NCBI RefSeq assembly: GCF_000818015.1
Contig: NZ_CP007511.1
Span: 372,001 to 436,000, forward strand
Length of the DNA: 64,000 bases
Reading direction: 5' to 3'
DNA from: Stutzerimonas balearica DSM 6083
GTDB lineage: Bacteria; Pseudomonadota; Gammaproteobacteria; Pseudomonadales; Pseudomonadaceae
The position numbers and the translations under genes were made by a program. Below are positions 39,044-49,039 of this stretch, piece by piece (within the stretch, counting starts at the first letter, position 1; the number at the start of each line of letters is the position of its first letter). A model generated the notes under the pieces. That model was given only the letters and a program-made list of their open reading frames with translations, searched no databases and was not told the origin of the DNA.

Positions 39044-40558
39044 ATGCTCGAACAGTACGTCAAGAAGATCCTTACCTCGCGCGTCTATGACGTCGCCGTG
39101 GAAACCCCGCTGCAACCGGCCCGTCAGCTTTCCGAACGCCTCGGCAACCAGGTCCTGCTCAAGCGCGAAGACCTGCAGCCGGTGTTCTCCTTCAAGATTC
39201 GTGGCGCCTACAACAAGCTGGCCCAGCTGTCGGCCGATGAGCTGGCGCGCGGCGTGGTCACGGCCTCGGCCGGCAATCACGCCCAGGGTGTGGCGCTGGC
39301 GGCCCGCCAGCTGGGCATCAAGGCGACCATCGTGATGCCGCGCACCACGCCCGAGTTGAAGGTGCAGGGTGTGCGCGCACGCGGCGGGCGAGCGGTGCTG
39401 CACGGCGATGCCTTTCCCGACGCGCTGGCCTATTCGCTCAAGCTGGTCGAGGAGAAGGGCTACGTCTATATCCACCCGTACGATGATCCGGATGTGATCG
39501 CCGGGCAGGGCACCGTGGCGATGGAGATCCTGCGCCAGCACCAGGGGCCGATCGACGCCATCTTCGTGCCGGTCGGTGGCGGCGGGCTGATCGCCGGCAT
39601 TGCTGCCTACGTCAAGTACCTGCGGCCCGAGACCAGGGTGATCGGGGTCGAGCCGGACGATTCGAACTGCCTGCAGGCTGCGATGGCCGCCGGCGCGCGC
39701 GTGGTGCTCGAGCAGGTCGGCCTGTTCGCCGACGGCGTGGCCGTGGCGCAGATCGGCCAGCACACCTTCGACATCTGCCGGCGTTATGTCGACGAGGTGA
39801 TCACCGTCAGCACCGACGAGATCTGCGCGGCGATCAAGGACATCTACGACGACACCCGCTCGATCACCGAGCCGGCCGGCGCGCTCGCGGTCGCCGGTAT
39901 CAAGAAGTACGCCGAGCGCGAAGGGGTCAGCGACCAGGTGCTGGTCGGTATCGACTCGGGGGCGAACATCAATTTCGATCGCTTGCGGCACGTCGCCGAG
40001 CGCGCCGAGCTTGGCGAGAAGCGTGAAGCGATCATCGCCGTGACCATCCCCGAGCGTCCGGGCAGCTTCAAGACCTTCTGCGAGGCGATCGGCAAGCGTC
40101 AGATCACCGAATTCAACTACCGCTTCCACACCGACCGTGAGGCGCACATCTTTGTCGGTGTGCAGACCCATCCGGAAAACGACCCCCGTGAGGCGCTTGT
40201 CGAAGGGTTGCGCGAAAAGGGTTTCCCGGTGCTCGACCTGACGGACAACGAGCTGGCCAAGCTGCATATCCGCCACATGGTCGGTGGGCACGCCGCCGGG
40301 GTCAGCGACGAAATGGTGCTGCGCTTCGAGTTTCCCGAGCGGCCCGGTGCGCTGTTCAACTTTCTCAACAAGCTCGGCGGGCGCTGGAACATCTCGATGT
40401 TCCATTACCGCAATCACGGTGCGGCCGACGGGCGGGTGGTCGCCGGGTTGCAGGTGCCGGCCGAGGAGCGCCACCTGGTGCCGGCGGCGCTCGACAAGAT
40501 CGGCTACCGCTATTGGGATGAGAGCGACAACCCGGCCTATCGGCTGTTTCTCGGCTGA
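39044..40558 (+). CDS. ilvA: Biosynthetic threonine ammonia-lyase, 504 aa
   Basis: A PLP enzyme that deaminates threonine to 2-oxobutyrate for isoleucine synthesis. The PLP lysine is in FSFKIRGAYNKLAQL and the phosphate loop is VPVGGGGLIAGIAAYVK. Two C-terminal ACT-like regulatory domains (REAIIAVTIPERPGSFKTFCE; EMVLRFEFPERPGALFNFL) mark the allosteric biosynthetic form. The frame is open upstream to 38915, but MLEQYVKKILTSRVYDVA is the usual start. Confidence 0.95.
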   Translation: MLEQYVKKILTSRVYDVAVETPLQPARQLSERLGNQVLLKREDLQPVFSFKIRGAYNKLAQLSADELARGVVTASAGNHAQGVALAARQLGIKATIVMPRTTPELKVQGVRARGGRAVLHGDAFPDALAYSLKLVEEKGYVYIHPYDDPDVIAGQGTVAMEILRQHQGPIDAIFVPVGGGGLIAGIAAYVKYLRPETRVIGVEPDDSNCLQAAMAAGARVVLEQVGLFADGVAVAQIGQHTFDICRRYVDEVITVSTDEICAAIKDIYDDTRSITEPAGALAVAGIKKYAEREGVSDQVLVGIDSGANINFDRLRHVAERAELGEKREAIIAVTIPERPGSFKTFCEAIGKRQITEFNYRFHTDREAHIFVGVQTHPENDPREALVEGLREKGFPVLDLTDNELAKLHIRHMVGGHAAGVSDEMVLRFEFPERPGALFNFLNKLGGRWNISMFHYRNHGAADGRVVAGLQVPAEERHLVPAALDKIGYRYWDESDNPAYRLFLG

Positions 40559-40578
40559 GCGGCCCCAGGAGCTGGCGA

Positions 40579-41019
40579 ATGGAACATTACCTGTTGCTGC
40601 GAATCACTCATGCCGTCACCGCGGTTTTGCTGGTGCTGGGTGTGATCGTTCACCTGATCATGCTGTGGAAGGCCGCGCGTGGCGGTGATCGGGCCGTGTT
40701 GCAGCGCAAGCTGCAGCGTACCCGGCGGTTGTCGTTGCCGCTGCTCGCGCTGCTTGGTCTGTCGCTGCCAGTCAGTGGCTGGTGGCTGGCGCATCTGGCC
40801 GGTTTGCCGCTGGGCCAGCTGTGGCTGCTGGCAAGCTCGCTGCTGTTTCTGGCGCTGGTTCCGCTCGGCCTTTTGCTGGCAGGGCGTCTGAAGGCCTGGC
40901 AGACGCTTGGCGAAACACCTGCGTCAGGCCGTTTGCTGGGAATGACCGGTGGCTATGCGCTACTGGTGCTGATCGTGCTGTTGGCGATCATGGCGCTGAT
41001 GGGCGCCAAGCCGGCCTGA
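40579..41019 (+). CDS. Conserved four-helix membrane protein, 146 aa
   Basis: Four hydrophobic helices, about residues 7-30, 51-72, 78-102 and 121-142, with a histidine early in the first (RITHAVTAVLLVLGVIVHLIMLW). The layout recalls DUF2269/CopD-like proteins, but no firm family call is made. AGGAG precedes the ATG. It probably shares transcription with ilvA, 20 bases upstream. Confidence 0.65.
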   Translation: MEHYLLLRITHAVTAVLLVLGVIVHLIMLWKAARGGDRAVLQRKLQRTRRLSLPLLALLGLSLPVSGWWLAHLAGLPLGQLWLLASSLLFLALVPLGLLLAGRLKAWQTLGETPASGRLLGMTGGYALLVLIVLLAIMALMGAKPA

Positions 41020-41031
41020 GCCTGCTGTGGC

Positions 41032-41685
41032 TCAGCGCAGCGAGATGATCTGCCAACCGCGCTCTTCGGCAATCCGGCGCAGGGTCGGATCCGGGTCGAC
41101 TGCCACCGGGTGGCTGACCCGCTCGAGCAGCGGCAGGTCGTTGCGCGAATCGCTGTAGAAGTAACTGCCCTCGAGCGTCTGCTCGTTTTCCGCCAGCCAG
41201 CGCTCGATGCGCTGCACCTTGCCTTCCTGGAAGCAGGGGATGTCGGTCAGGCGGCCGGTGTAGCGTCCGTCGACCATCTCGCATTCGGTGGCCAAGAGCG
41301 TTTCCACGCCCAGGCGTGCGGCGATCGGGCCGGTGATGAAGCGGTTGGTCGCGGTGACGATGGCTACCCGGTCACCCGCCTCCAGGTGCCGACGCAGCAG
41401 CGCCTCGCCCTTGGCCAGCACCAGCGGTTCGATGTGCTCGCGCATGAACTCGTCGTGCCAGCGCTGCAGTTCGGCCATCTCGCGGCGCCCGAGAATCTCC
41501 TGGCAGAAGTTCTGGTAGGCGTGGACGTCCAGCTTGCCGTCGAGATAGTCCTGATAGAACGCGTCGTTGCGCGCGCGGTAGGTGTCGACATCGACCAGGC
41601 CGCGCTGGCAGAGGAATTCGCCCCAGGCGTGATCGCTGTCACCGGCCAGCAGGGTATTGTCCAGGTCGAATAGGGCCAAGCGCAC
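41032..41685 (-). CDS. HAD-IB family phosphatase (phosphoserine-phosphatase-like), 217 aa
   Basis: The HAD motifs are complete: DLDNT (residues 7-11, nucleophile D7), VTATN, a lysine in [12 protein letters not shown], and [10 protein letters not shown]. The sequence fits the HAD-IB/TIGR01490 group related to SerB and to phosphatases of membrane lipids. The substrate is unknown. It is divergent from rppH. Confidence 0.87.
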   Translation of the reverse strand: MRLALFDLDNTLLAGDSDHAWGEFLCQRGLVDVDTYRARNDAFYQDYLDGKLDVHAYQNFCQEILGRREMAELQRWHDEFMREHIEPLVLAKGEALLRRHLEAGDRVAIVTATNRFITGPIAARLGVETLLATECEMVDGRYTGRLTDIPCFQEGKVQRIERWLAENEQTLEGSYFYSDSRNDLPLLERVSHPVAVDPDPTLRRIAEERGWQIISLR

Positions 41686-41895
41686 GGTCGGGAACCTCGG
41701 TCATCAGTCAGAGGGCGCCAAGCATAGCGGAACTCGGCCGTCGGTAGGCGAGCGGCGTATCGGCCCGTTCGCCATGTCCGGCAGGGGCGGTCAGGGCCGT
41801 GTTGGCGGCTGGTTCCAGCGGCCGCTTGCCGCGCTTTCGGCTCGCTGCCGTTTTGTGGAACAATGCGGCGACATGCGTTTTCGAGGTTGCTAGTC

Positions 41896-42375
41896 GTGAT
41901 CGATTCCGATGGTTTTCGGCCGAATGTCGGTATCATCCTGACCAATGATTTCGGCCAGGTCCTCTGGGCCAGGCGGATCAATCAGGACGCCTGGCAGTTT
42001 CCCCAGGGCGGCATCAACGCTCGCGAGACACCCGAAGAAGCGCTCTACCGTGAGCTCAACGAAGAAGTAGGGCTCGAGCAGCACGATGTCGACATCCTCG
42101 CCTGTACCCGTGGTTGGCTGCGTTATCGGCTGCCGCAGCGCCTGGTACGCATGCACAGCCAGCCGCTGTGCATCGGCCAGAAGCAGAAGTGGTTCCTGCT
42201 GCGGTTGGTCGGCGCCGAAGACCGGGTCAGGATGGACCTGACCGGCAAGCCGGAATTCGACGGTTGGCGCTGGGTCAGCTACTGGTATCCGCTGGGACAG
42301 GTGGTCACCTTCAAGCGCGAGGTCTATCGTCGCGCACTCAAAGAACTGGCCCCGCGCTTGCCGGTGCGGGACTGA
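41896..42375 (+). CDS. rppH: RNA pyrophosphohydrolase, 159 aa
   Basis: A Nudix enzyme that removes pyrophosphate from mRNA 5' ends and so triggers decay. The Nudix box is [24 protein letters not shown]-terminal [16 protein letters not shown] and C-terminal [15 protein letters not shown] are typical. The GTG at 41896 gives the standard N-terminus, although the frame is open back to 41863. Confidence 0.95.
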   Translation: MIDSDGFRPNVGIILTNDFGQVLWARRINQDAWQFPQGGINARETPEEALYRELNEEVGLEQHDVDILACTRGWLRYRLPQRLVRMHSQPLCIGQKQKWFLLRLVGAEDRVRMDLTGKPEFDGWRWVSYWYPLGQVVTFKREVYRRALKELAPRLPVRD

Positions 42376-42397
42376 AGAGGAGAAAGCCTCTTTGAGC

Positions 42398-44671
42398 ATG
42401 CTCGGCACGCTGCGCAAGATCGTCCAGGAAGTCAATGCCGCCAAGGACCTCAAGGCGGCCTTGGGCATCATCGTGCTGAGAGTCAAGGAGGCCATGGGCA
42501 GCCATGTCTGCTCGGTCTATCTGCTCGATCCGGAAACCGAACGCTTCGTTCTGATGGCCACCGAAGGCCTCAACAAGCGCGCCATCGGCAAGGTCAGCAT
42601 GGCGCCGAGCGAAGGCCTGGTCGGCCTGGTCGGCACGCGCGAGGAGCCGCTCAATCTCGAGCATGCCTCCGAGCACCCCCGCTATCGCTACTTCGCCGAA
42701 ACCGGCGAGGAACGCTACGCCTCTTTTCTCGGCGCGCCGATCATCCACCATCGCCGCGTCATGGGCGTGCTGGTCATCCAGCAGCGAGAACGGCGGCAGT
42801 TCGACGAGGGCGAGGAAGCCTTCCTCGTCACCATGAGCGCGCAGCTCGCCGGGGTTATCGCGCACGCCGAGGCGACCGGCTCGATCCGCGGCCTCGGCCG
42901 CCAGGGCAAGGGTATCCAGGAGGCGCGCTTCGGCGGTATTCCCGGCGCCCCGGGAGCCGCGGTGGGGACCGCCGTGGTGGTGCTGCCTCCGGCCGATCTC
43001 GAGGTGGTGCCGGACAAGCAGGTCGAGGACGTCGAGGCCGAACTGGCGCTGTTCCACAATGCCCTCGAGTCGGTGCGCCGCGACATGCGCACGCTGTCGG
43101 AAAAACTGGCAAGCCAGATGCGCAAGGAAGAGCGTGCGCTGTTCGACGTCTATCTGATGATGCTCGACGACTCCGCGCTCGGCGGTGAGGTGATCAAGGT
43201 CATTCGCACCGGGCAGTGGGCGCAGGGCGCCCTGCGCCAGGTCGTGAACGACCACGTGCGGCGTTTCGAGCTGATGGACGACGCCTACCTGCGCGAGCGC
43301 GCCTCGGACGTCAAGGACATCGGCCGGCGTCTGCTTTCCTACCTGCAGGAAGCCCACCAGCAGACGCTGACCTACCCGGACAAGACCATCCTCGTGAGCG
43401 AGGAACTGTCGCCGGCAATGCTCGGCGAGGTGCCCGAAGGCAAGCTCGTGGGGATGGTCTCGGTGCTCGGTTCGAGCAACTCGCACGTCGCCATCCTCGC
43501 GCGGGCGATGGGCATTCCAACGGTGATGGGTGCGGTCGACCTGCCTTATTCGAAGCTCGATGGCATCGAGCTGATCGTCGATGGCTACCGGGGCGAAATC
43601 ATCACCAACCCCGGCAAGGTATTGCGTGAGCAGTACGAGGTACTCGCCGAGCAGGAGCGTCAGCTCTCCGAGGGCCTCGACGTGCTGCGCGAGCTGCCCT
43701 GCGAGACCACCGACGGGCATCGTGTGCCGCTTTGGGTCAACACCGGCCTGCTCGCCGATGTGGTACGGGCGCAAGAGCGCGGCGCCGAAGGCGTCGGTCT
43801 GTATCGCACCGAAGTGCCCTTCATGATCAAGGAGCGTTTTCCCAGCGAAAAGGAACAGATGGCCATCTACCGCGAGCAGCTGGAGGCTTTTCATCCGCTG
43901 CCGGTGACGATGCGCAGCCTGGATATCGGCGGCGACAAGTGCCTGCCTTATTTCCCGATCAAGGAAGAGAACCCGTTCCTCGGCTGGCGCGGCATCCGCG
44001 TCACGCTCGATCATCCGGAAATCTTCCTGCTGCAGACCCGCGCCATGCTCAAGGCCAGCGCGGGGCTGAACAACCTGCGCATTTTGCTGCCGATGATCTC
44101 CGGGATCCGCGAGCTGGAAGAGGCGTTGCACCTGATTCACCGCGCCTGGGGCGAGGTGCGCGACGAGGGCCTGGATATCGAGATGCCGCCCGTGGGCGTG
44201 ATGATCGAAGTGCCGGCGGCGGTCTACCTGACCCGCGAGATGGCGCGAATGGCCGATTTCATCTCGGTCGGCTCCAACGACCTGACCCAGTACATGCTGG
44301 CCGTTGATCGCAACAATCCGCGTGTTGCCGACCTCTACGACTACCTGCACCCGGCGGTGCTGCAGACCCTGCAGCGAGTGGTCAGCGAAGCGCACGAGGA
44401 AGGCAAGCCGGTGAGCATCTGCGGCGAGATGGCCGGCGATCCGGCGGCGGCGATTCTCTTGCTGGCGATGGGCTTCGACAGCCTGTCGATGAACGCCACC
44501 AACCTGCCGAAGGTGAAGTGGCTGTTGCGCCAGATCAGCATGCAGACCGCCAAGGATCTGCTCGCCCGGGTCATGGTGCTCGACAGCCCGCAGGTCATTC
44601 ATGCCACCGTGCAGCTGACCCTGCGCAACCTCGGCCTCAACCGCCTGCTCAATCCGTCCGCCGCGGTCTGA
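42398..44671 (+). CDS. ptsP: PTS-Ntr enzyme I (phosphoenolpyruvate-protein phosphotransferase), 757 aa
   Basis: An N-terminal GAF domain (LKAALGIIVLRVKEAMGSHVCSVYLLD) precedes the EI domains. The phosphohistidine region is SSNSHVAILARAMGIPTVMG. PEP-binding motifs DIGGDKCLPYFPIKEENPFLGWRG and SVGSNDLTQYMLAVDRNN follow. It phosphorylates NPr and links nitrogen status to regulation. The TTG at 42392 is better spaced from AGAGGAG, but ATG 42398 (MLGTLRKIVQEV) is the conserved start. It is 23 bases after rppH and likely co-transcribed. Confidence 0.93.
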   Translation: MLGTLRKIVQEVNAAKDLKAALGIIVLRVKEAMGSHVCSVYLLDPETERFVLMATEGLNKRAIGKVSMAPSEGLVGLVGTREEPLNLEHASEHPRYRYFAETGEERYASFLGAPIIHHRRVMGVLVIQQRERRQFDEGEEAFLVTMSAQLAGVIAHAEATGSIRGLGRQGKGIQEARFGGIPGAPGAAVGTAVVVLPPADLEVVPDKQVEDVEAELALFHNALESVRRDMRTLSEKLASQMRKEERALFDVYLMMLDDSALGGEVIKVIRTGQWAQGALRQVVNDHVRRFELMDDAYLRERASDVKDIGRRLLSYLQEAHQQTLTYPDKTILVSEELSPAMLGEVPEGKLVGMVSVLGSSNSHVAILARAMGIPTVMGAVDLPYSKLDGIELIVDGYRGEIITNPGKVLREQYEVLAEQERQLSEGLDVLRELPCETTDGHRVPLWVNTGLLADVVRAQERGAEGVGLYRTEVPFMIKERFPSEKEQMAIYREQLEAFHPLPVTMRSLDIGGDKCLPYFPIKEENPFLGWRGIRVTLDHPEIFLLQTRAMLKASAGLNNLRILLPMISGIRELEEALHLIHRAWGEVRDEGLDIEMPPVGVMIEVPAAVYLTREMARMADFISVGSNDLTQYMLAVDRNNPRVADLYDYLHPAVLQTLQRVVSEAHEEGKPVSICGEMAGDPAAAILLLAMGFDSLSMNATNLPKVKWLLRQISMQTAKDLLARVMVLDSPQVIHATVQLTLRNLGLNRLLNPSAAV

Positions 44672-44680
44672 CGGCTGCGC

Positions 44681-45439
44681 TCACCCTGCGCGCGTTTCGA
44701 GCTGCAGCCAGGTATCGCTGGCGCGGCCGTCGGCCGCGTAGCTGCGCTCGACCACCACCAGCCGACCATCGGCGTGGTGCAACAGCGCGGTGCTCGCCCG
44801 CGTACCGTAACCCGGGCTGGCGATAAAGATGCTCGACAACAGTCGCTCCCATTCCAGCGGAACCCCCGTGCTCGGCAGTTCGCTGTCGGCGGCGCGCTGC
44901 CGGTCGGCGAGCAGCTCCAGCAGCGCCTCGGGTGTCGGCTCCAGCAGGCAGTGTGTGAAGGCCGCGCGGGCGCGCTCGAGCTTCGGCCACGGGCTGTCCA
45001 GGTCCGCGTTGCTGAGCCCGTAGACGCCACCCGGCAGGCGTTGCACGGTGCCGCTATGCGAATTCAGATGCCAGAGTTCGTCGCGGTCGCCCACCAGCAG
45101 GTTGAAGCCGGCATAGTCCTGCAGGCGCCCGCAAAGCGCGCGCAGAAACGACTCCGGGGCCGCCTCGCCGCGCAGGAAGGCTTCCGGCAGCTCGCCACGG
45201 CTGCGCTTGCCGGCAGGCTGCCCGCCGATGCGAATGTTGGTCAGCGCGGCGAAGCGACCGGTTTCGGTGATGCCCATCCAGGTGCCGCCGGCTTGCAGAT
45301 CCCGGCCGGCGATGATCTCTGGTGCATCTTCCCAGCGGCCAAGGGCCAGGCTCGGGCGCTCGTGAAACTCGTCGCGGTTGGCGGCGACCACCAGGGGGAG
45401 CGGGTGCCCGGGGCGCCAGGCTAGAACGATCAGGCACAT
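44681..45439 (-). CDS. NRDE (TANGO2-like) family protein, 252 aa
   Basis: The N-terminal signature MCLIVLAWRPGHPLPLVVAANRDEFHERP contains both the invariant Cys2 and the NRDE motif. GGTWMGITETGRFAALTNIR follows. The family includes TANGO2, which has been linked to haem or acyl-CoA handling; the bacterial role is open. Confidence 0.87.
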   Translation of the reverse strand: MCLIVLAWRPGHPLPLVVAANRDEFHERPSLALGRWEDAPEIIAGRDLQAGGTWMGITETGRFAALTNIRIGGQPAGKRSRGELPEAFLRGEAAPESFLRALCGRLQDYAGFNLLVGDRDELWHLNSHSGTVQRLPGGVYGLSNADLDSPWPKLERARAAFTHCLLEPTPEALLELLADRQRAADSELPSTGVPLEWERLLSSIFIASPGYGTRASTALLHHADGRLVVVERSYAADGRASDTWLQLETRAG

Positions 45440-45567
45440 GGTTCGCCCTGTTTGCGGAAGGCTGGAGCGGCAGAGTGCAGGCTGGCGAGCGGTTCGGCAA
45501 CCACGACTCGGCTTCGCACCGGCTTTCCGCTACCATTTCGCCTTTGCTCGCCTGGTTGGATTCCGCG

Positions 45568-46350
45568 ATGGAGTTTGTGCTTTACCTGACCCTTGGCGCC
45601 TTGGCCGGCGTGCTGGCCGGGCTGTTCGGTGTCGGCGGCGGGTTGGTGATCGTGCCGGTGCTGGTATTCAGCTTCACCGCGCAGGGCGTCGCCCCCGAGG
45701 TGCTCACCCATCTGGCCGTGGGGACGTCGCTGGCAACCATCGTCTTCACCTCGATCAACTCGGTGCTCGCACATCACCAGAAGGGCGCGGTTCGCTGGCC
45801 GCTGGTGGGCTGGATGACCCTCGGCATCCTTGCTGGCGCCGGCCTCGGCAGCCTCACCGCTGCTGCGCTGCAGGGGCCGGTCCTGCAGAAGATCATCGGC
45901 GTGTTCGCCATTCTCATGGCCGTGCAGATGGGTCTGGATCTGCGCCCGAAAGCGGCCGGCAGCGTGCCGGGCAAGCCGGGGCTGACGGTCGCCGGCGCCG
46001 TGATCGGCTGGGCTTCGGCGATCTTCGGTATCGGTGGCGGCTCGCTGACCGTGCCCTTCCTCAGTTGGCGCAGCGTGCCGATGCAACAGGCGGTGGCGAC
46101 GTCCGCCGCCTGTGGCGTGCCGATTGCCGTCGCCGGTGCGGCGAGCTTCATGGTGGTCGGTTGGCATGAATCCGCGCTGCCGGAATGGAGCCTGGGCTTC
46201 GTCTATCTGCCGGCGATGGTCGGCATCGCCCTGACCAGCATGTTCTTCGCCCGGCTCGGCGCACGCTTGGCGCACCGACTGTCGCCCAAGGTGCTGCGCC
46301 GTCTGTTCGCCCTGCTGTTGCTCACCGTGGGCACCAATTTCTTGATCTAA
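45568..46350 (+). CDS. TauE/SafE-family sulfite/organosulfonate exporter-like permease, 260 aa
   Basis: Eight or so hydrophobic helices in two halves, each with the family glycine-rich loop: [16 protein letters not shown] and [17 protein letters not shown]. Members export small anions such as sulfite or sulfoacetate. The gene is 10 bases before lgt. The ATG at 45568 is the first fitting the family; the longer frame upstream is antisense to the NRDE gene. Confidence 0.87.
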   Translation: MEFVLYLTLGALAGVLAGLFGVGGGLVIVPVLVFSFTAQGVAPEVLTHLAVGTSLATIVFTSINSVLAHHQKGAVRWPLVGWMTLGILAGAGLGSLTAAALQGPVLQKIIGVFAILMAVQMGLDLRPKAAGSVPGKPGLTVAGAVIGWASAIFGIGGGSLTVPFLSWRSVPMQQAVATSAACGVPIAVAGAASFMVVGWHESALPEWSLGFVYLPAMVGIALTSMFFARLGARLAHRLSPKVLRRLFALLLLTVGTNFLI

Positions 46351-46360
46351 GGAGACTTCG

Positions 46361-47161
46361 ATGCTGCCCTATCCGCAGATCGACCCCGTGGCCGTGGCCC
46401 TTGGCCCGCTGAAGATCCACTGGTACGGCCTGATGTACCTCGTCGGCATCGGTGGCGCCTGGCTGCTGGCCTCGCGCAGGGTCCAGCGCTTCGCGCCCGA
46501 ATGGCCGAAGGACAAGCTGTCCGACCTGGTGTTCTGGGTGGCGATGGGGGTGATCGTCGGTGGTCGCCTCGGCTACGTGCTGTTCTACGACCTGCCGGCC
46601 TACCTCAACGATCCGAGCCTGATCCTGCAGATCTGGAAGGGTGGCATGTCGTTTCACGGCGGTCTGCTCGGTGTGCTGCTGTGCACCTGGATCTTCGCGC
46701 GGCGCAATGGCAAGAGCTTCTTCGAGCTGATGGACTTCATTGCCCCGCTGGTGCCGATCGGCCTCGGTGCCGGCCGCATCGGCAACTTCATCAACGCCGA
46801 GCTCTGGGGCAAGGCGAGCGATGTGCCCTGGGCCATGGTGTTTCCGACCGATCCGCAGCAGCTCGCGCGGCATCCGTCGCAGCTGTACCAGTTCGCCCTC
46901 GAGGGCGTGGCGTTGTTCGTGATTCTCTGGATCTACTCGAGCAAGCCGCGCCCTACGATGGCGGTATCGGGCCTGTTCGCGATCTGCTACGGCATCTTCC
47001 GCTTCATCGTCGAGTTCGTCCGGGTGCCCGACCCGCAGCTGGGCTACCTGGCGTTCGGCTGGCTGACGATGGGGCAGCTGCTCTGCGTGCCGATGATCCT
47101 CGGCGGCGCGGGCCTGATGGCCTGGGCCTACCGGCATAATCCGCCGAAGGCGATTGCCTGA
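46361..47161 (+). CDS. lgt: Prolipoprotein diacylglyceryl transferase, 266 aa
   Basis: An inner-membrane enzyme that adds diacylglycerol to the lipobox cysteine. Its signature [22 protein letters not shown] and the MSFHGGLLG histidine region are present. Seven hydrophobic helices fit. AAGGAG precedes the ATG. Confidence 0.96.
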   Translation: MLPYPQIDPVAVALGPLKIHWYGLMYLVGIGGAWLLASRRVQRFAPEWPKDKLSDLVFWVAMGVIVGGRLGYVLFYDLPAYLNDPSLILQIWKGGMSFHGGLLGVLLCTWIFARRNGKSFFELMDFIAPLVPIGLGAGRIGNFINAELWGKASDVPWAMVFPTDPQQLARHPSQLYQFALEGVALFVILWIYSSKPRPTMAVSGLFAICYGIFRFIVEFVRVPDPQLGYLAFGWLTMGQLLCVPMILGGAGLMAWAYRHNPPKAIA

Positions 47162-47167
47162 CCGTCC

Positions 47168-47203
47168 GGCCCGGCCGACGCGACAAGCTCGGCCGGGCCT
47201 CTT
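47168..47203 (+). terminator. Probable terminator between lgt and thyA
   Basis: An 11-bp perfect stem, GGCCCGGCCGA / TCGGCCGGGCC, with a 10-base loop. It is followed by only a short T-containing stretch. Confidence 0.6.
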
Positions 47204-47236
47204 ACCATTGGCCCTTTTCCATTCCACGAGCCTGCG

Positions 47237-48031
47237 ATGAAACAGTACCTCGACCTGATGCGGCATGTGCGTGAACACGGCACTTACAAGAGCGACCGCA
47301 CCGGCACCGGCACCTACAGCGTCTTCGGCTACCAGATGCGCTTCGATCTGGCCGAGGGTTTTCCGCTGGTCACGACGAAGAAATGCCACCTGCGCTCAAT
47401 CATCCACGAGCTGCTGTGGTTCCTCAAAGGCGAGACCAACATCGGCTACCTGAAGGAAAACGGCGTGTCGATCTGGGACGAATGGGCCGACGAGAACGGC
47501 GACCTCGGCCCGGTCTACGGCTACCAATGGCGCAGCTGGCCGGCGCCCAATGGCGAGTCGATCGACCAGATCGCCAAGCTGCTGGAAATGATTCGCACCA
47601 ATCCCGATTCGCGACGGCTGATCGTCTCGGCCTGGAACCCGGCACTGGTCGATCAGATGGCACTGCCGCCGTGCCACGCGCTGTTCCAGTTCTACGTCGC
47701 CGACGGCAAGCTCAGCTGCCAGCTCTATCAGCGCTCGGCGGACATCTTCCTCGGGGTGCCGTTCAACATCGCGAGCTACGCGTTGCTGACGTTGATGATC
47801 GCCCAGGTCTGCGATCTGGAGCCGGGCGAGTTCATCTGGACCGGTGGCGACTGCCACCTGTACGCCAACCATCTGGAGCAGGCCGACCTGCAGCTGACGC
47901 GCGAGCCGCTGCCGTTGCCGACAATGAAACTCAACCCCGAGGTACGTGACCTGTTCGCCTTCCGCTTCGAGGATTTCGAGCTGGTCGGCTACCAGAGCCA
48001 TCCGCACATCAAGGCGCCGGTCGCGGTCTGA
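47237..48031 (+). CDS. thyA: Thymidylate synthase, 264 aa
   Basis: The enzyme methylates dUMP to dTMP using methylene-tetrahydrofolate. Catalytic cysteine lies in [12 protein letters not shown], the dUMP-binding stretch is [21 protein letters not shown], and the C-terminal IKAPVAV is the usual end. Length is that of the E. coli enzyme. Confidence 0.97.
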   Translation: MKQYLDLMRHVREHGTYKSDRTGTGTYSVFGYQMRFDLAEGFPLVTTKKCHLRSIIHELLWFLKGETNIGYLKENGVSIWDEWADENGDLGPVYGYQWRSWPAPNGESIDQIAKLLEMIRTNPDSRRLIVSAWNPALVDQMALPPCHALFQFYVADGKLSCQLYQRSADIFLGVPFNIASYALLTLMIAQVCDLEPGEFIWTGGDCHLYANHLEQADLQLTREPLPLPTMKLNPEVRDLFAFRFEDFELVGYQSHPHIKAPVAV

Positions 48032-48049
48032 CCCGCGGCGGCGCCTGGC

Positions 48050-49039
48050 CTAATCCTCCTCGCGGCGCTGCGCCAGTCGGCGGCCCAGGCGTGAGGCGTA
48101 GAGCTCGCCGATCATGCCGCGGCGGAAGACCAGCACGCAGACCATGAAAATGATCCCGGTGACCAGCGTCACCGGCAGGTTGGACGTGGCGAAGTAGTTG
48201 CCCAGGGTCGTCACCAGCGCGGCGCCGAAGGCTGGCCCGACCAGCGTGCCGATGCCGCCGAGCAGAGTCATCAGCACCACTTCGCCGGACATCTGCCAGC
48301 TCACGTCGGTCAGCGTGGCGAACTGGAACACCAGGGCCTTCAGCCCGCCGGCCAGGCCGGCCAGCGCGGCGGACATGACGAACGCGCCGAGCTTGTAGCG
48401 TGCCACCGAATAGCCGAGCGAGATCGCCCGGTTCTCGTTCTCGCGGATCGAGCGCAGCACCATGCCGTAGGGCGAATGGATCACCCGCCAGATCACGAAA
48501 AGGCCGGCGAGAAAGGCGCTCAGCACGAAGAAGTACATGAACAGCGGCTGGCTCAGGTCGATGAGGCCGAACAGCCGTCCGCGCGGCACGTTCTGGATGC
48601 CATCCTCGCCGTGGGTGAAGGGCGCCTGCAGGCAGAAGAAGAAAAACATCTGCGACAGCGCCAGGGTGATCATCGTCGAATAGATGCCTTGCCGGCGGAT
48701 CGCCAGAAAGCCGATGACCAGGCCGAGCAGCGAGGCGCCGGCCACGCCGACCAGCACGCCGAGCTCCGGCGACAAGCCCCACTCCTTGACCGCGTGGGCG
48801 GTGAAATAGGCCGAGCCGCCGAAGAAGGCTGCGTGCCCGAAAGACAGGATTCCGGTGTAGCCGAGCAGCAGGTTGAAGGCGCAGGCGAACAGCGCGAAGC
48901 ACAGCACCTTCATCAGGAAGATCGGGTAGAAATACAACGGTGCCAGCGCCAGGAGCAGCACGCCGATGCCGATCAGCACTGTTTCCAGACGCAGCGCCCG
49001 GCGCTTGGCGCCGGCGTCGATTCGCGCTTGGCTGTTCAT
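48050..49039 (-). CDS. livM: Branched-chain-amino-acid-type ABC permease LivM, 329 aa
   Basis: A multi-helix permease with LivM motifs NLLLGYTGILSFGHAAFFGGSAYFTA and ENENRAISLGYSVARYKLGAFVMSAALAGLAGGL. It forms the channel with LivH. Its start overlaps the livH stop by TGATG, and it is last in the five-gene operon. Confidence 0.9.
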   Translation of the reverse strand: MNSQARIDAGAKRRALRLETVLIGIGVLLLALAPLYFYPIFLMKVLCFALFACAFNLLLGYTGILSFGHAAFFGGSAYFTAHAVKEWGLSPELGVLVGVAGASLLGLVIGFLAIRRQGIYSTMITLALSQMFFFFCLQAPFTHGEDGIQNVPRGRLFGLIDLSQPLFMYFFVLSAFLAGLFVIWRVIHSPYGMVLRSIRENENRAISLGYSVARYKLGAFVMSAALAGLAGGLKALVFQFATLTDVSWQMSGEVVLMTLLGGIGTLVGPAFGAALVTTLGNYFATSNLPVTLVTGIIFMVCVLVFRRGMIGELYASRLGRRLAQRREED